From Torreya grandis (lineage: Eukaryota; Streptophyta; Pinopsida; Cupressales; Taxaceae), in contig JARHVA010001190.1 in the NCBI GenBank assembly GCA_037957365.1, positions 3,168,001 through 3,232,000 of the forward strand: 64,000 nt of DNA, read 5' to 3'. How positions within the stretch are numbered: position 1 is the first letter of the stretch; each line of letters begins with the position of its first letter. Shown piece by piece: positions 1 to 11,399 of this stretch. The notes beneath the pieces are model-generated. The model was not told the origin of the DNA, did not search any database, and saw only the letters and a program-made list of their open reading frames with translations. The position numbers and the translations under genes were made by a program.

Positions 1-808
1 TATCTATCTATTTTTATAAAAGAGGAACAAAGTTAGGAAAACTTACCTTTGAAAATGAACTTGTTAAGCCTCAATATTTTCCTTGGCCAAGGTAATTCAC
101 AATAGGTTGCTATGGTATGTAAGGATGACAAAGATAAATCAGCTATATGCTAAACAACCTATTTATGCATTCAAAAGATTTCTTTACAAGATAAAATTTG
201 TATCTCCAAATAAAGTATTGAAACCCTAAGCTATGTTCTTCAAGTAGAATAGTGGATAAGTAGATACAAAATATATATATATCTTCTTCTTATCTTCTCT
301 TAAAAATGATGAAATAAATGTGTTTATATAAGTGGATCTAACCCTAATCCATTTTGAAAGTTTAGGCCGACAAGCTCGACCCGATTGACCTTGTATCATT
401 ATTGATAAAAATAAATTAGGTCTCGATCGAGGTCATCAGGGGCTGACTTAGACCCTAAATATTTTTTATCAATTAGAGTACAAGGTCAATGGGGCCGACA
501 ATGTAACATAAACCATCAAAAAGGACTTTAGGCTAGGGAAAGGCTAATGAAGGTAGAAAATAACTAAAAGAGGGTACAAAAGAGGAGGCAAAGCTTAAGG
601 GAATGTTTTTATGAGATGGGTGTATAGATAACAAGTGATAATAAAGGACAACAATCCTATGAAGCATAAATGGTCTTCCCACCCCTTTCCCATTACACCC
701 CTTAAGGCACACACTCAAAGAGATTGAGACTCGATATATTCCTATAAGATAGAAAGCATCAGTAATAGATAAAGTTTGAAAATATTGTGTGTGTGTGTGT
801 GTGTGTCT
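1..808 (-). repeat. Tat-type gypsy LTR, cut by the window edge
   Basis: The reverse complement matches the LTRs at 50063-51236 and 61164-62359. Shared blocks are the stretch around 600-740 (GAGTCTCAATCTCTTTGAGT, then a GGGGTGGGAAGACC-like block, then TTGTTGTCC) and the stretch around 20-130 (an AACCTC...GGCCAAGG...CTCAAT-like block followed by a GT-rich donor-like site). The LTR start lies near 808, beside a GT microsatellite at 785-806. The U5 end lies outside the window, so it is not known whether this is a solo LTR or part of a whole element. It abuts an interrupted RNase H frame of the neighbouring gypsy element, which marks the insertion point. Confidence 0.75.
785..806. repeat. GT microsatellite
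   Basis: An uninterrupted run of about eleven GT dinucleotides sits at the junction between the Tat-type LTR and the interrupted RNase H sequence. Confidence 0.9.
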
Positions 809-810
809 TA

Positions 811-1230
811 TAAACTTTCAAAACATGCACTATTATGGTAAATTCCAGATCATGTGAAGCATAATTTGCCTCATATGGTTTAGGCTTCTTGGATTCATAT
901 GATGTAACTAAACCATCTTACATAAAAACTCATCCAAGACCATTTTTAGATGCATAAGTGATTACTAAGAGTTGACCATTAGGATCGAGTTCTCTTATCA
1001 TAGGTGTTGACATAAGCCTCTTTTTTAACTCCTAAAAGGCTTTCTCGCACTTGTCCAACCAAACAAAACTCTTATTCTTCTACTAAAGAGAGGTAATTAG
1101 GTTAGCTATTTTTGAGAAATTTAGAAAAAAATTCTTATAATACCCTGCTAGTCCCATAAATCTTCTCATCTCGTGCACATTTTTGGGTGTTGGCTACTCT
1201 ATTATGGCTCTTATCTTCACTAGATCAACT
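811..1230 (-). pseudogene. gypsy RT thumb and RNase H, truncated
   Basis: Minus-strand translation gives the RT connection motif MRRFMGLAGYYKNF followed by FVWLDKCEKAF, then an RNase H-like stretch ending YEANYASHDLEFT and VHVLKVYK. In intact gypsy elements this last part reads on through the RNase H tail into integrase. Here it stops at position 811, where the Tat-type LTR starts. At least four in-frame stops are present. It would have removed RNA from the RNA-DNA hybrid during reverse transcription. Confidence 0.8.
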
Positions 1231-1236
1231 AAAATT

Positions 1237-1830
1237 TTATCTGCAGAGATAGTGTCCCAAATATTGCACTTTTTTGGAAAAATGTATATTTAGATAGTTT
1301 ACCATAAAGTTGTGCTTATGCAAACATTGTAACACCAACTCCAAATGTTGTAGATATTTTTTCTTATTCTTAGAATAAATGAGGATATCATATATAAAAA
1401 CAAACACAAAGTGATCCAAATAATCCCTAAACACATTTTCATGAGATTCATAAATGTTGTCAGAGCATTTGTTAACCAAAAAAACATCATTGTAAATTCA
1501 TAGTGCCCATATTGAGTTTTGAATGTAATTTTAGGAATATCTTCTACTCAAATCCTCAATTGGTGATATCCCACCCAGAGATCTATCTTAGATAAAATTA
1601 TTACCTCGTGAATTTGATCAAAAATATCATCAATGTGAGGTAATGGATACATGTTTTTAACTATCACTTTATTCAAAATCTTGTAATCAATACACAAATG
1701 AAGAGTACCATCTTTCTTCTTGATGAACACAACTAGTGCACCCCATGATGACACACTAGGTCAAAACCCCTTAATAACTCATTTTATTGAGATTTCAACT
1801 CAACCAACTCTATAGTTGTCATCCTATAAA
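1237..1830 (-). pseudogene. gypsy reverse transcriptase, decayed
   Basis: Two minus-strand open pieces in one order carry RT landmarks. 1548-1754 gives [20 protein letters not shown] and a [14 protein letters not shown] motif, which is the first catalytic Asp region. 1237-1479 gives [20 protein letters not shown]. The catalytic pair normally read as DD appears as YD, so the first Asp is lost. Stops and a frame change separate the pieces. It would have copied element RNA into DNA. Confidence 0.85.
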
Positions 1831-2049
1831 GTGTCTTGGATTATGATTCTAAAATAGATATTATGTCAATTGAGAAATTGAACTCCTAAGGTGGTAATCC
1901 CAGTAATTCCTTTAGAAACATATTTTGAAAGTTCTTAAGGAAATGGTAATCCTCAATGGATGATTCCTTTGTTTCCTCCATATCATTTATTTTAACAATA
2001 AATGTCTGACTCCTTTTTTGTGAACCTTCTTAAGCTGAATTACAAAAAT

Positions 2050-2400
2050 CTACCTAAATTTCAACTTCCTTTTCTCGCCTTGAATCTGAGTCTGATTCCC
2101 AAAATCATCTTGACATTCTAACTTATTTAGATAGAAATCTACTTTAGCTTTATACTTAGCAAGCCAATTCACCCCTAGGATTACATCATATGACCCTAGT
2201 GGTGTTGCATAAAGATATACTATAGTAGTAAATTCAAGTAATTCAAACTCAACTTCTATTAAACACCTATCGACTTTGACCTTGGCTTCATTCATGTATT
2301 ACACTGACCATGTATTTGCCATTGAACCAACTTTCCTAAATAACTTAGAAAGCATACATGGAGAAATAAAACACTTTGTAGCTCTAGAATCAATCAAAAT
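2050..2400 (-). pseudogene. gypsy aspartic protease, decayed
   Basis: Minus-strand translation gives ILIDSRATKCFISP followed by PLGSYDVILGVNWLAKYKA at 2050-2295. These match the two hallmark stretches of a plant gypsy retropepsin, usually I-L-I-D-S-G-A-T and Y-D-V-I-L-G-M-D-W-L. The catalytic triplet is DSR instead of DSG. An enzyme of this type cuts the Gag-Pol polyprotein. A stop separates the two stretches. Confidence 0.75.
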
Positions 2401-2499
2401 AGAAATAAGTTAACCAAAAAAAATACTTATAACCTTAATAGGTGAAACTTGAAAAAAAAATTGATAATTGTTACTACTCATATGGATTCTCTACTAATA

Positions 2500-3602
2500 G
2501 TTTCCTTGTTATGTATTACCCTTAGCATTCCCTACAGAATTTTTTTGAGTACATTTTTTGGCATAGTGATCAGTTCCATAGATGAAACATCTATCAGGTG
2601 GTCCTTTCATTTTTTACTATTGATTTCTCTTGAAACTAGGTTTGAATCCACCTTTCACTTTCTTTCTACTTGAGAAGATACTAAACATAGCATTCTGATT
2701 ACTAAATTGATTCTTGGAATTTCCTTTCCTTTTCCAATTCTTTTTCTTAAGAGTTGGTTTGGAACCTCCAAAAAAAAATTTCAACTTGTCTCTGACTTGA
2801 GCAAGAGACTTCAAGTTTGACTCCTAGTTAGCTACCTTCTCAAAAACTTGATTTATTTTAGATGGACCATGCACATCTACCTCACTTCTAATTTGGATTT
2901 TTAATCCCATAATGAATTTTTAGATTCATAACCTTTTGTCTACTTAATATTGAAGAAAATATTTTAAGATTTTAGTGAACTGTTCCTAGTATTCCTTCAC
3001 TAAAATATCTCCTTACCTTAGATTCTAAAAATCTATCACTTTTGGTCAAAATATAACTGATAAAACCATCATGATTTGAACAAAACCATGAATTACTCCC
3101 ATGTGGTGGTAGTGGAGTTTAAGTTCATCTCATGCTTTTTATTTTCCCACCATTTTGTGGCTTCTCCAATAAGTTGATATGTTCCTAAAATTAACTTGGT
3201 GACTTTTGATTAATTATAAATTTCAAAGTACTTTTCTATTTTTGTCAATCAAGCTTCAACACTATCCCCTAACACAAATCTATCAAACATAGGAAGATTT
3301 ACTTTATTTATATCCTGTGCAACTTATATAGCTACTCAATTCATCACATCCTATTTTGCCTTATCATGTCTATTATCTTGCTAATCTTCTTACTGACCAA
3401 AGTGCTCTTTAGGCTCTTCTTGATTGACTTTCTCAACATGTGCATGCACTTCTTGCTTTAAGGCCATGATTCGATCCCTAGTGTCATGTATGGTAGCAAG
3501 AATTTGATCCAACTTTGTAATTTTATCTATAGAAAATTGGTTTAGATCTACTGAAAGGTTGGTTTCTGAATTACCCTCACTTCCAGGTCTACCACACACC
3601 AT
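2500..3602 (-). pseudogene. gypsy gag with zinc knuckle, decayed
   Basis: The likely start is the ATG at 3602 (MVCGRPGSEG), about 70 bp past the primer site. Its opening is a short helical stretch containing KITKLDQILATIHDTRDR. The basic C-terminal part lies at 2617-2814. A knuckle at 2551-2589 reads C-F-I-Y-G-T-D-H-Y-A-K-K-C, a CX2CX3HX4C form with the second Cys replaced by Tyr. The middle is broken by stops. Gag would coat the element RNA in the cytoplasmic particle. Confidence 0.7.
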
Positions 3603-3670
3603 TACCCTTTCTTATTAATAGGAGAATATGAATATGTTAGCAAAATAATTAAGTCCTAGAGTTTGTCTCA

Positions 3671-3682
3671 TATCTGATACCA
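3671..3682 (-). other. primer binding site, initiator Met tRNA
   Basis: On the minus strand TGGTATCAGATA matches the plant initiator-Met tRNA 3' end complement TGGTATCAGAGC except near its end. It lies three bases from the end of the LTR (TCTAACA). This fixes the orientation and the LTR boundary at 3686. Confidence 0.75.
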
Positions 3683-3685
3683 TAA

Positions 3686-4259
3686 TGTTAGAACCCCACT
3701 AGGTTTAACTCAAAAAATTAAAAAAAAATTAAACTGTAATTAATAATTTAATTAAATTATTTCCATCTAATATAAACTAATTGATATTTAACTAAATGCA
3801 TCTTGCATAATAAAATAGTTATGATTCATTTAGATAATGATCAACTTATCACATTCAATAGAATTATAAATTCAATCCATCACATAAGTACATCTATTGA
3901 ATAATAATTTATCTAACTTTTAAAAGTTATACAATAAGAGTAGTCTTTTATTGTTTATCAAGTATAATAATACAATGTTTTTACATTAGAGTAAATATAA
4001 ATAAATATAATGTTTCATGGAACTAACGAGTATCCATAAACTCATTATATGTATATAAATAGAATTAATGAGCATCAATTAATTGTTAGAGAAGAGGGAG
4101 AGCATCATCAAAGTAATTTTACATATCAACCATAGACCATAAATCCCCCACATAATTTCTCAACTATGGAATGGCCCTCCCTTCACAGATGAGTAGATGA
4201 TAATAGTATATGTATTAAGAAGTCAACTAGAGCCCATGTGTTATAAGATTCTAACTACA
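3686..4259 (-). repeat. 5' LTR of the 811-4259 gypsy element
   Basis: It begins TGTTAGAACC at the primer site on the plus strand. The far edge is proposed at 4259, where TTCTAACTACA resembles the inverse of that end. Its partner LTR is not in the window, so the outer edge is inferred. Confidence 0.5.
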
Positions 4260-4440
4260 TGCAATATATCATAAAGAATTATGTTTTAACATGACATCAT
4301 GCATACATGCATATAATTAAATAGGTGAAATAATAACATTTAACTATAAACATTTTATATTATATAAGGTGAATAAAATAAGTTTTATAAAGATCCTAAA
4401 ACCACTAGTCCAAACAAAAAAAATACATGATGAAATATAA
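4260..4440. other. A+T-rich spacer
   Basis: No coding frame or recognised repeat was seen between the proposed LTR edge and the next remnant. Confidence 0.5.
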
Positions 4441-5062
4441 GTTGAAGATTAGTTGTAGCTCAGAGAAGTCCTCAAGCTGAACAAGAATAAAACAATAACC
4501 AAAAAATAAAAAGATCAAAATCAAAGCCTTAGTTATAAATAGATATCTCCTCAAAGCTAGTGTTATCTTGTGTAGCCTCCTACTTTATCTCTTGACTGGT
4601 TTCCTTCAACAGTTCTTTATTGATTTTGCCCCTAATGTGTTTAGAAGGGCCTTCAATAGAGGTGTGGATGGTCTTTTTCTAAATTGAGTAGGGGGTCCTT
4701 TTAAGTTTAGGGGTGGTCTGGGTAATGGGAGTCTCCTCTGAGATCATCACTGGTTTAGTCACCTTTCCAATGAGGTGGCTTACATCTTCAACACTATGTC
4801 CAATTCTTTCTTAAGCCTCAGAGTTATCGCTTATAAATGATTCCAAATAGCAATAAGGTCTGACATGGCCATCCCAACAATCTTAAGCTTATCCAAAAAT
4901 ATGCTAAGTTCCATGTTGCACTGACCAAAAGAGTCCTTCAGAGAGAGGGTTAGGGTAACTTTATGAATAGTTGTCTACTTGACATAGGTAGTACTAGTTT
5001 TGTGTTTTTTGGTGGAGGATAGGGAAGGGGCTAATAGGCATTTTAGAGAGGTTTTGTCCAGG

Positions 5063-5317
5063 CTAGTTGAGGGGTGAAAGAGTAGAGGGCACAAGGATAT
5101 CAATAGGAATGTCTTTAATAAAAGAGATGATTTTACTTGATAGAGGCTTGCCTTTTTGGAACAATAGATATATTAGACCCTGGTGAATTATATCATTTTT
5201 GTTACTCACTTGGCAAGTTAGGGCAGTGTTTTCTAAGGATTTAAGCAAATAGAAAGGCAAACTGATTTTATAACCTTTGAAATGGTTAAGGAGAATTAAG
5301 TGATGAGATAAAATCAC
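5063..5317 (-). pseudogene. unrecognised protein remnant
   Basis: Eighty-four codons on the minus strand are rich in Leu and Ile (KGYKISLPFYLLKSLENTAL). Looser coding-like sequence continues on both sides: RFAQVEPSQVMAGALSSSD upstream at about 5340-5420, and Pro/Lys-rich text downstream to about 4450. I do not recognise the family. The composition looks like a decayed polyprotein rather than random sequence. It lies downstream of the LINE RNase H remnant, in the same direction. It could be a retroelement ORF or a captured host fragment. Confidence 0.35.
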
Positions 5318-5929
5318 AATGAACTTACCTTAAAAAGTAAGGTATTTAATCACTTGAAGACAAAGCTCCAGCCATCACTTGGGAAGGTTCAACTTGGGCA
5401 AACCTTTCTTGTTTGTCTTCATAACCTTGTTAGTTTTGAAAAATTTATGCATTAATTTGAACTTTTGGTTATTGTCTTTAAAATATTACATCCCCATCAT
5501 AATACATGCTCATCACCTCGCCAATGCTTTCCTTTAAGAGAACTATTTTCAGTCCTTTCATTCTGATCATTCACTTATTCTAGATGAGAATGAAATCTTT
5601 CAAGAGGTTTTCATCATGGCCTATAATGTATTACATGAAAGAAGACAGACCTCATTTACAAAGTTTCTTCCACACTTTCTTATTATTGTGTACTTTTGAA
5701 CATGAGAGGGTTAAAGATAGTCTCTGTCACCCCTCATGGTTAGCTTACTACAAGAATTGTTGTCTATTAACTTAGCCTCTATATTTTTATTTCTAGAGAA
5801 TTCGAACCAATTTCTATTACCAATTGATTTAATGGAAAAATTGGAGTGAGACTCATTACTTAGCCAATTTTAAATGATTTTCATTAATGTTATCTTTGGG
5901 TCATGCCTGGCCAACTCATTATGATGGTT

Positions 5930-6430
5930 GATTACAATCATTATTAAGAGTGTTTACAATTTGGGTTAGGATTTAATTGGGGTTATCCCACATGACTACC
6001 CTTTCAGTACCCACTCCAAATTTTTCAAGGCTATCATCTGTAGAGTTTTCACCACGATACACATGGACAAGATAAAATTGTTCAAAGGAGTGGAAAAGGT
6101 TGCAAGCATCATTGATAAGTGATTTGATGGAATGAAAAGGGGTGAATTTACCTTCAAAAGCATGGAGGATATTAATGGATTCACCTTCAATAACAAGTTT
6201 GGGGATGCGTAGTCATGATGTGAGGTGAATGCCCTAAAAGGCAGTCATGGTATCATCAACATGGTTAGTTTGATATCATAGGGGACTCGTAAAATTAGTA
6301 AACACCAATCTATCATGATCTCAAATCATACCACCCCACCTGCCAGACCTAGATTACCTTTGGAAGTGCCATCAAATTTGAGCTTAAACTAGCCAGGAGG
6401 GGGGCTAAACCACTTAGTAGCTCAATGAAT
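5930..6430 (-). pseudogene. LINE RNase H domain remnant
   Basis: The minus strand reads W-F-S-P-P-P-G, then FKLKFDGTSKGNLGLAGGVV, which matches the start of the plant RVT_3-type RNase H found at the C-terminus of L1-type LINEs and carries its first catalytic Asp (FDG). Further on come a VIEGESI-like stretch and IKSLINDACNLFHSFEQFYL. Frames change several times. No RT is present upstream on this strand, so it is a 5'-truncated or isolated LINE end, separate from the plus-strand LINE at 8-18.7 kb. Confidence 0.7.
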
Positions 6431-6439
6431 TGTTGTAGA

Positions 6440-7210
6440 GAGTGGTGCTTAACTATAAACATTACTTTGGTCAAAGTTTTTATATAGTTTAATAATCTAT
6501 TAAATCAATCATAATCACACACACACTCAATCAAATCTCATTTAGTCTAATTATCAAATAAATATATTCATGAGAACCTTCTCATGATAATAATTATTAG
6601 TGTCATTAATAGCATATTTACTAAATAATCCATATACAAGAATTCTGTAAATTTCTTGAATAGATTTAGTATTAACTCCACATCATTTAAATACAAAAAA
6701 ATACTTGAAATAATTACATGTTAAATAATAACTTATTATCAACTAAATATTTCTTAAGATTTAATACAACCCAAAGTCCATTTTTTAATAAGATAGTATT
6801 ACAAATAAATTGTTTTCTAACAACCATTATAATATCTAAGAATTTACTGATTCCATACAAACATCCCTTGTTCATAAGTATTATAGTAAAAACAATACAA
6901 TTAAATAATTTTATAATATATCCTAAACTAATCAACAAATAATAAACACAAAATTTACTCAATGCAATGAGGAAACTCTACAGTTCATGTCTAGGGATAC
7001 TATTCACCATTGGTTTGGGTATTCCAGTTATAAAAATGTTAGGACTCAAAATTTATTTTGAAGTGGCCATGGAGACACCTTGAGGTAGGGGTCAAATTTT
7101 TCCATGTGTTCCACACAAATCATAGTGTGGTGATTCAGTTGTAGATCATTCAGCAGACATTACAAACCCAGGCCCACCCTATTATGCTTCAGATATAGAT
7201 AAAAATTTAA
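6440..7210. other. A+T-rich region, nothing recognised
   Basis: Short open frames exist on both strands but they mirror each other and carry no motif. I see no repeat or gene. Confidence 0.5.
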
Positions 7211-7213
7211 CCA

Positions 7214-7610
7214 ATAAGATGTGGGTGAGTTGGTAAAATGACTTGGTTATTTTAAGCACCACCCAAGTTCAAATCCCAATAAGGTATTAAAAGATGGATG
7301 TGCCTGAGCATTAAGTATTCATGGGATAGTTGTGGCTGACCATTGGTATTCTTGGGTCAGTTGTCACTGATCATTAGTATTCTTAGATTGGTTATGGTCG
7401 ATCATTGGTATTCTCAATTCGGTTGTGGACAATCATTAGTATTCTTGGGTCAATTATGGCCATTGATGGTATTTTTGGGTTGATTTTGGTCATTTATTGG
7501 TATTCTCTTGGGGATCTGGGCCCTGGATTATGTCCCAAACTATTTGGAGCTCTGATCAAAAGAGATTAGGATAGGGACCCCTCAACCCTAACATTGAGAT
7601 AAAAAATAAA
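7214..7610 (+). mobile_element. SINE-like unit with tRNA-like head
   Basis: TGGGTGAGTTGG at 7222-7233 resembles a pol III A box. AGTTCAAATCC at 7266-7276 resembles a B box, at tRNA-like spacing. A 31-bp tandem repeat follows, then a unique tail ending in an A-rich stretch near 7600. The head cannot be folded convincingly as a working tRNA. No target duplication or second copy was found in the window. Confidence 0.4.
7318..7503. repeat. 31-bp tandem repeat, about six copies
   Basis: Degenerate units follow the pattern CTTGGGTCAGTTGT..., then GATCATTRGTATT. Successive units at a 31-bp period differ at several positions, and the last two are the most diverged. Confidence 0.85.
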
Positions 7611-7859
7611 CATAATATTTATATGTTCCAATCAATAATTTAATCATTTTTATCATAATTCATAACTAAAATAACATATTAAAAATTAATTATTAAATCA
7701 TGGTTTGCATATAAATAAATTTATTCACTAAAAACAAATATCTATTTACATACTAAATTATCTATATATGTATATATATCAAGTATGTCCACTTATATTT
7801 ATATATATTTAAACCCTTGTGCCACTGGTTTCCTAATGAAAATATAAATGGTCATACAT

Positions 7860-7916
7860 CTATATATATATATATATATATATGCTTTTGTGTATAATTT
7901 TTAAATATTAACTTAA

Positions 7917-7953
<37 letters not shown>
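7860..7953. repeat. AT and GT microsatellites
   Basis: An AT run near 7860-7881 is followed by an AT-then-GT run near 7916-7953, immediately before the LINE. Confidence 0.85.
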
Positions 7954-7989
7954 GATATGAAAAAAATGCGAGAGCAAGGAGAAAATTTT

Positions 7990-9420
7990 TCTTCTAGGTT
8001 TTCACCCTTATAATCGAACCAAGCCATCGATACTAAAGACACCATCCTTACCCCTCTTTTTGAATCAGAGGATGTTGCTCTAACACATGTTTATGATGGG
8101 CATTTTTCAAACTTGATTGGGGGCCAACAAGACCATAGCCTTGAATCAACCTCCCAATCTTCTATGCATTCCTATTCACCAATCCCTAGTTGTCCTCTCG
8201 ACCTACATGAAGGTCAAGCCACACACACATATCACCAATATTTTCTCTTTGTGGACCAGGGACTAAGCACTTATCCAGTTCAACACACCAATGCTAATGC
8301 ACCAACACCAGGTAAGCATATAAAGAGGAGGAAAAGGAAATGTATCAAGATCTCCATTGTTTCTATATAAGCTTTCATCGACCCTACTCTCTTTAGTGAT
8401 AAGATCCTCCTCTATATAGAGCATGCCCTTATTAGATGCTTCCATACATATTTTTGAGGAGAGGGATCTTTATTCATGGGCTTAGTCGATTTGGAAACTA
8501 TTTTTGGGATACATCCCTACTATTTAGAGAGGTTTCATCATTTTCATCTTCAAATCAGTTGAAGATAGGCAAAATATTTCCATGGGAGGACCCTGGTTTT
8601 GGGGGAATGTCTCTCCGATCACCACTAGATGGCATGTTGGCTTTGATCCTTCTCAAAAGTACATCAAAATTGTTGGCCTTTGGGTAAAATTGCCAAGTCT
8701 ACCCCTTGAACTTTGGATACCCTAATTCTTCAAGATCATCAATGATTCATAAGGAAAATTTCTCATCACTCATCTTGGGACAACTAGCCAATTGAATACT
8801 ATTGTAGTTATTGTTTTTGTTGAAATAGACTTATCAAAAGGGCTTCTTGGATCCATCAAGATTATTGTAGGTAATCTCCATTTTTCACAAATTCTTGACT
8901 ACAAAAATGTACCTTTTAGATTCTCCTAATGTTATAAATATGGTCATCTCAAGGCCTCATGCCTACTCTTCAAATAAAATGTGTATCACCACCTATAGAA
9001 TTGATAGACCTCTAAAGTGAAAGCTGACTCTATAAAGCTAGATCTGAGGGGGTAGGTTTTCACTTGTAGAAACTTTGAATCTATTTTGACACAGAACATG
9101 ATTGGTACAATAGGATTTGAGGTTGTAGCAAGATCCAAGTTACCTAAGGTACATACTTACTTCACAACTTCAGTGTTAGGGACTACTATTGATAATGCAC
9201 AAAGGGTTATTCAATCTCTATAAGATCTTGGGAAAACTTGTAATACATTCCTAGATAGGATTCAATTGAATTCCAATGGGGACCCCCCCAAGTAAATTTT
9301 GAAGGCCCTGAAGCACTGATTAGTGTTGATGGCACTTCAGATTTGGGAAAAAATTAGAACCTTATTGAGGTGGTTGATGAGGTAGGTAAGAGGCTTGCAG
9401 TGGCTTAAAATTACACCACA
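7990..9420 (+). pseudogene. LINE ORF1 (gag-like, CCHC), decayed
   Basis: Translation of 8640-8960 gives KYIKIVGLWVKLPSLPLELW, then VFVEIDLSKGLLGSIKI, then a knuckle reading C-Y-K-Y-G-H-L-K-A-S-C at about 8917-8966. This is the DUF4283-plus-zinc-knuckle layout of plant L1 ORF1 proteins. The first Cys of the knuckle is Phe and an adjacent codon is a stop. The N-terminal part (8113-8370) is low-complexity, Ser/His/Pro-rich. ORF1 would bind LINE RNA. Confidence 0.7.
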
Positions 9421-10201
9421 AATCCTTTCTGTTTCAAGAATATTCAAATGCAAATAAATGATACCTTTCTGACATCCCACTCTGTGGATCATGATGCCTA
9501 GGATGATCTCTCCCCTTTACTTCTTCAACCTCTGTTGGGTTTGGAGTCAAGATGTATAATAAATAGACAAATCAACCCATCTTTTTACATAGTGAAGGCA
9601 TAAAAAAATATATTCATCTACAAACCCATGTTATGGGAGACAACTCCATTAATCACCTAGTAGAAGATGGAGTTTTATACATCTCTTTTAGCTCTAGGGA
9701 ATTGGGGAGTCTACATGACATTAGGCTGATGAAGGATATGTGGATAAATAATTACCTATGATATGAAAAAAAACACTTGATTTAACTTCATATGTCAACC
9801 AATCACCAGTAGTTGAGTCATTAATCCATTCCACACAAAGCTTCAACAAAGCTATCCAATTCAATTCTCCATATCCCCTCCATAACATGTGATGGAAGAT
9901 GAGCCAAAAAGGATTAAAAATCAATCTAACAAACCCTTTTCACCATTTTTAACTACACCACCCTCCATGCAATAGAGATATTTACCCAGATCATGATCAA
10001 AGGCCTCTCTACATAGGTGATGCACACTATTATATATGGAAGGTTTAGAATCCTCCAATGTTCTTACACCACTTGCCACTAGAGGTAGATGTAAAAACCT
10101 TTCACATGCACAATAGGATGTTATTCATAAAATATTACTTGGGAAATAACTATCTATTAAAAGGGCCCTTAGTAGAGTAGCCCCATAAAAAGTGATCAAA
10201 T

Positions 10202-10840
10202 GTTAACTATCTCTTTCAACATAAGAGGTATAGGGAAGGCCTCAAAGCAATGATAACTTAGAAGGCTTATCTACAGGCATAAGCTAGATTTTTTGCTTAT
10301 TCAATAAATTATGTGTTCATAGGAGGATGCAAAGAAGTACCTGTAAAAATGCTTCCCTCATTGGTCATTTCTAACCAATAGCTTGGAAGGAAATTCTAGT
10401 GGCTTGGCTTTGGGTTGGAACAATGCTATGGAACTGAGAGCCACATTATCATCTCCACACTATATCCTTGAGACTTTATTCTCTCATGAACTGAATATGG
10501 ATGTTGATCTCCTCAATGTCTATGCACCATCACACAACAGGCTAGGATTTTAGAATAATCTAGAAAACTCTGGCATTCTTCATATGCCAGATCTCATTCT
10601 TAGGGGGCAATCTCAACCTCACCACTCACTTCTCTAAAGTATGGGGAGACTATGCAAGGCCAGATCCATTGGCAAAAAATTTTCTATAATACATGGATAA
10701 ACACAATTTGGTGGATGTAATTCTTTTACTTTTGAAACCCACCTGGTCCAACCAACATTCTAGGTCCCAAGGCATATCAAAAAGGTTGGATCATTTCTTG
10801 ATAAAGGAAACAATCATTATTCAGACAAATGCTTTCAAGG
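10202..10840 (+). pseudogene. LINE ORF2 endonuclease, decayed
   Basis: It starts ISFNIRGIGKASKQ, which corresponds to the W-N-C-R-G-L-G opening of plant LINE apurinic-type endonucleases. It later reads ALGWNNAMELRATLSS and VDLLNVYAPSHNR, and ends with PTWSNQHSRSQGISKRLDHF, the conserved end of the fold. Stops and shifts are frequent. The enzyme nicks target DNA to prime reverse transcription. Confidence 0.75.
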
Positions 10841-11173
10841 CCACAACCTTGAAATAGTTTACATCTAATCACCATCCCTTCAGTTGGAAATGGTTTTGGG
10901 ATATAAATAGCCTCCTGCGCCCTTCAAATTCAATCATCATTGGCTACAATATGAGTATTTAATGAAATTAATTAAGGGGATCTGGATAAATTACACTATC
11001 AATCAAGATGATCACATGATGGTTTGCTTCTAGAAGAACCTCATAAGTACTAAGGCTACAACTAAGTAGTGGGCAAAAATAAAATTTCAAGAAAGTGACC
11101 TTAAAATACAACAGGTTGAAGAAAATAATTTAGTATGTCTCAACTCTTACCAACAAGAGGATTTTACAGGAAA

Positions 11174-11375
11174 CGAATTAGATGGTGTACAGGTACAGGT
11201 ACAGTTGTAGCTATTTATCTCCAAGTGGGAGATTGTTAGGTTGTGGAGCTAAAAGCTTTAATTGTTGCAAACATGGAGGAGGTTTCTGAGTTCCAGGAAG
11301 ACCGGCATCGGCAGATTGCAGTGTAGAATGAAACCGATTGAAGACCGGCATCGGCAGATTGTTGTTGGCTTGGTA
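11174..11375 (+). repeat. copia LTR fragment inside the LINE
   Basis: This runs from about 60 bp of internal 3' sequence through the polypurine tract (AAGTGGGAGAT) into the first ~140 bp of an LTR (TGTTAGGTTGTGGAGC). It matches the reverse complement of 13695-13850. It interrupts ORF2 between endonuclease and RT. A 22-bp block (GACCGGCATCGGCAG core) is repeated at its right end. No target duplication was seen. Confidence 0.85.
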
Positions 11376-11399
11376 GGAATGAAAATCAGAGTTAACTAG

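Larger units (their letters stand above)
811..4259 (-). mobile_element. Ty3/gypsy element, chromovirus-like, 3' end lost
   Basis: On the minus strand the order is LTR (3686-~4259), an initiator-Met primer site, gag, protease, reverse transcriptase, and RNase H up to 811. The gag zinc knuckle spacing, the iMet primer site and the gag-PR-RT-RH order fit a plant chromovirus-type gypsy element. The integrase and 3' LTR are missing because a Tat-type LTR interrupts RNase H at about 808-811. Many stops and frame changes show it is dead. The remainder may lie to the left of the window. Confidence 0.8.

Noticed and set aside
7222..7280. tRNA gene
   Set aside because: A- and B-box-like words are present, but acceptor and anticodon stems do not pair convincingly.
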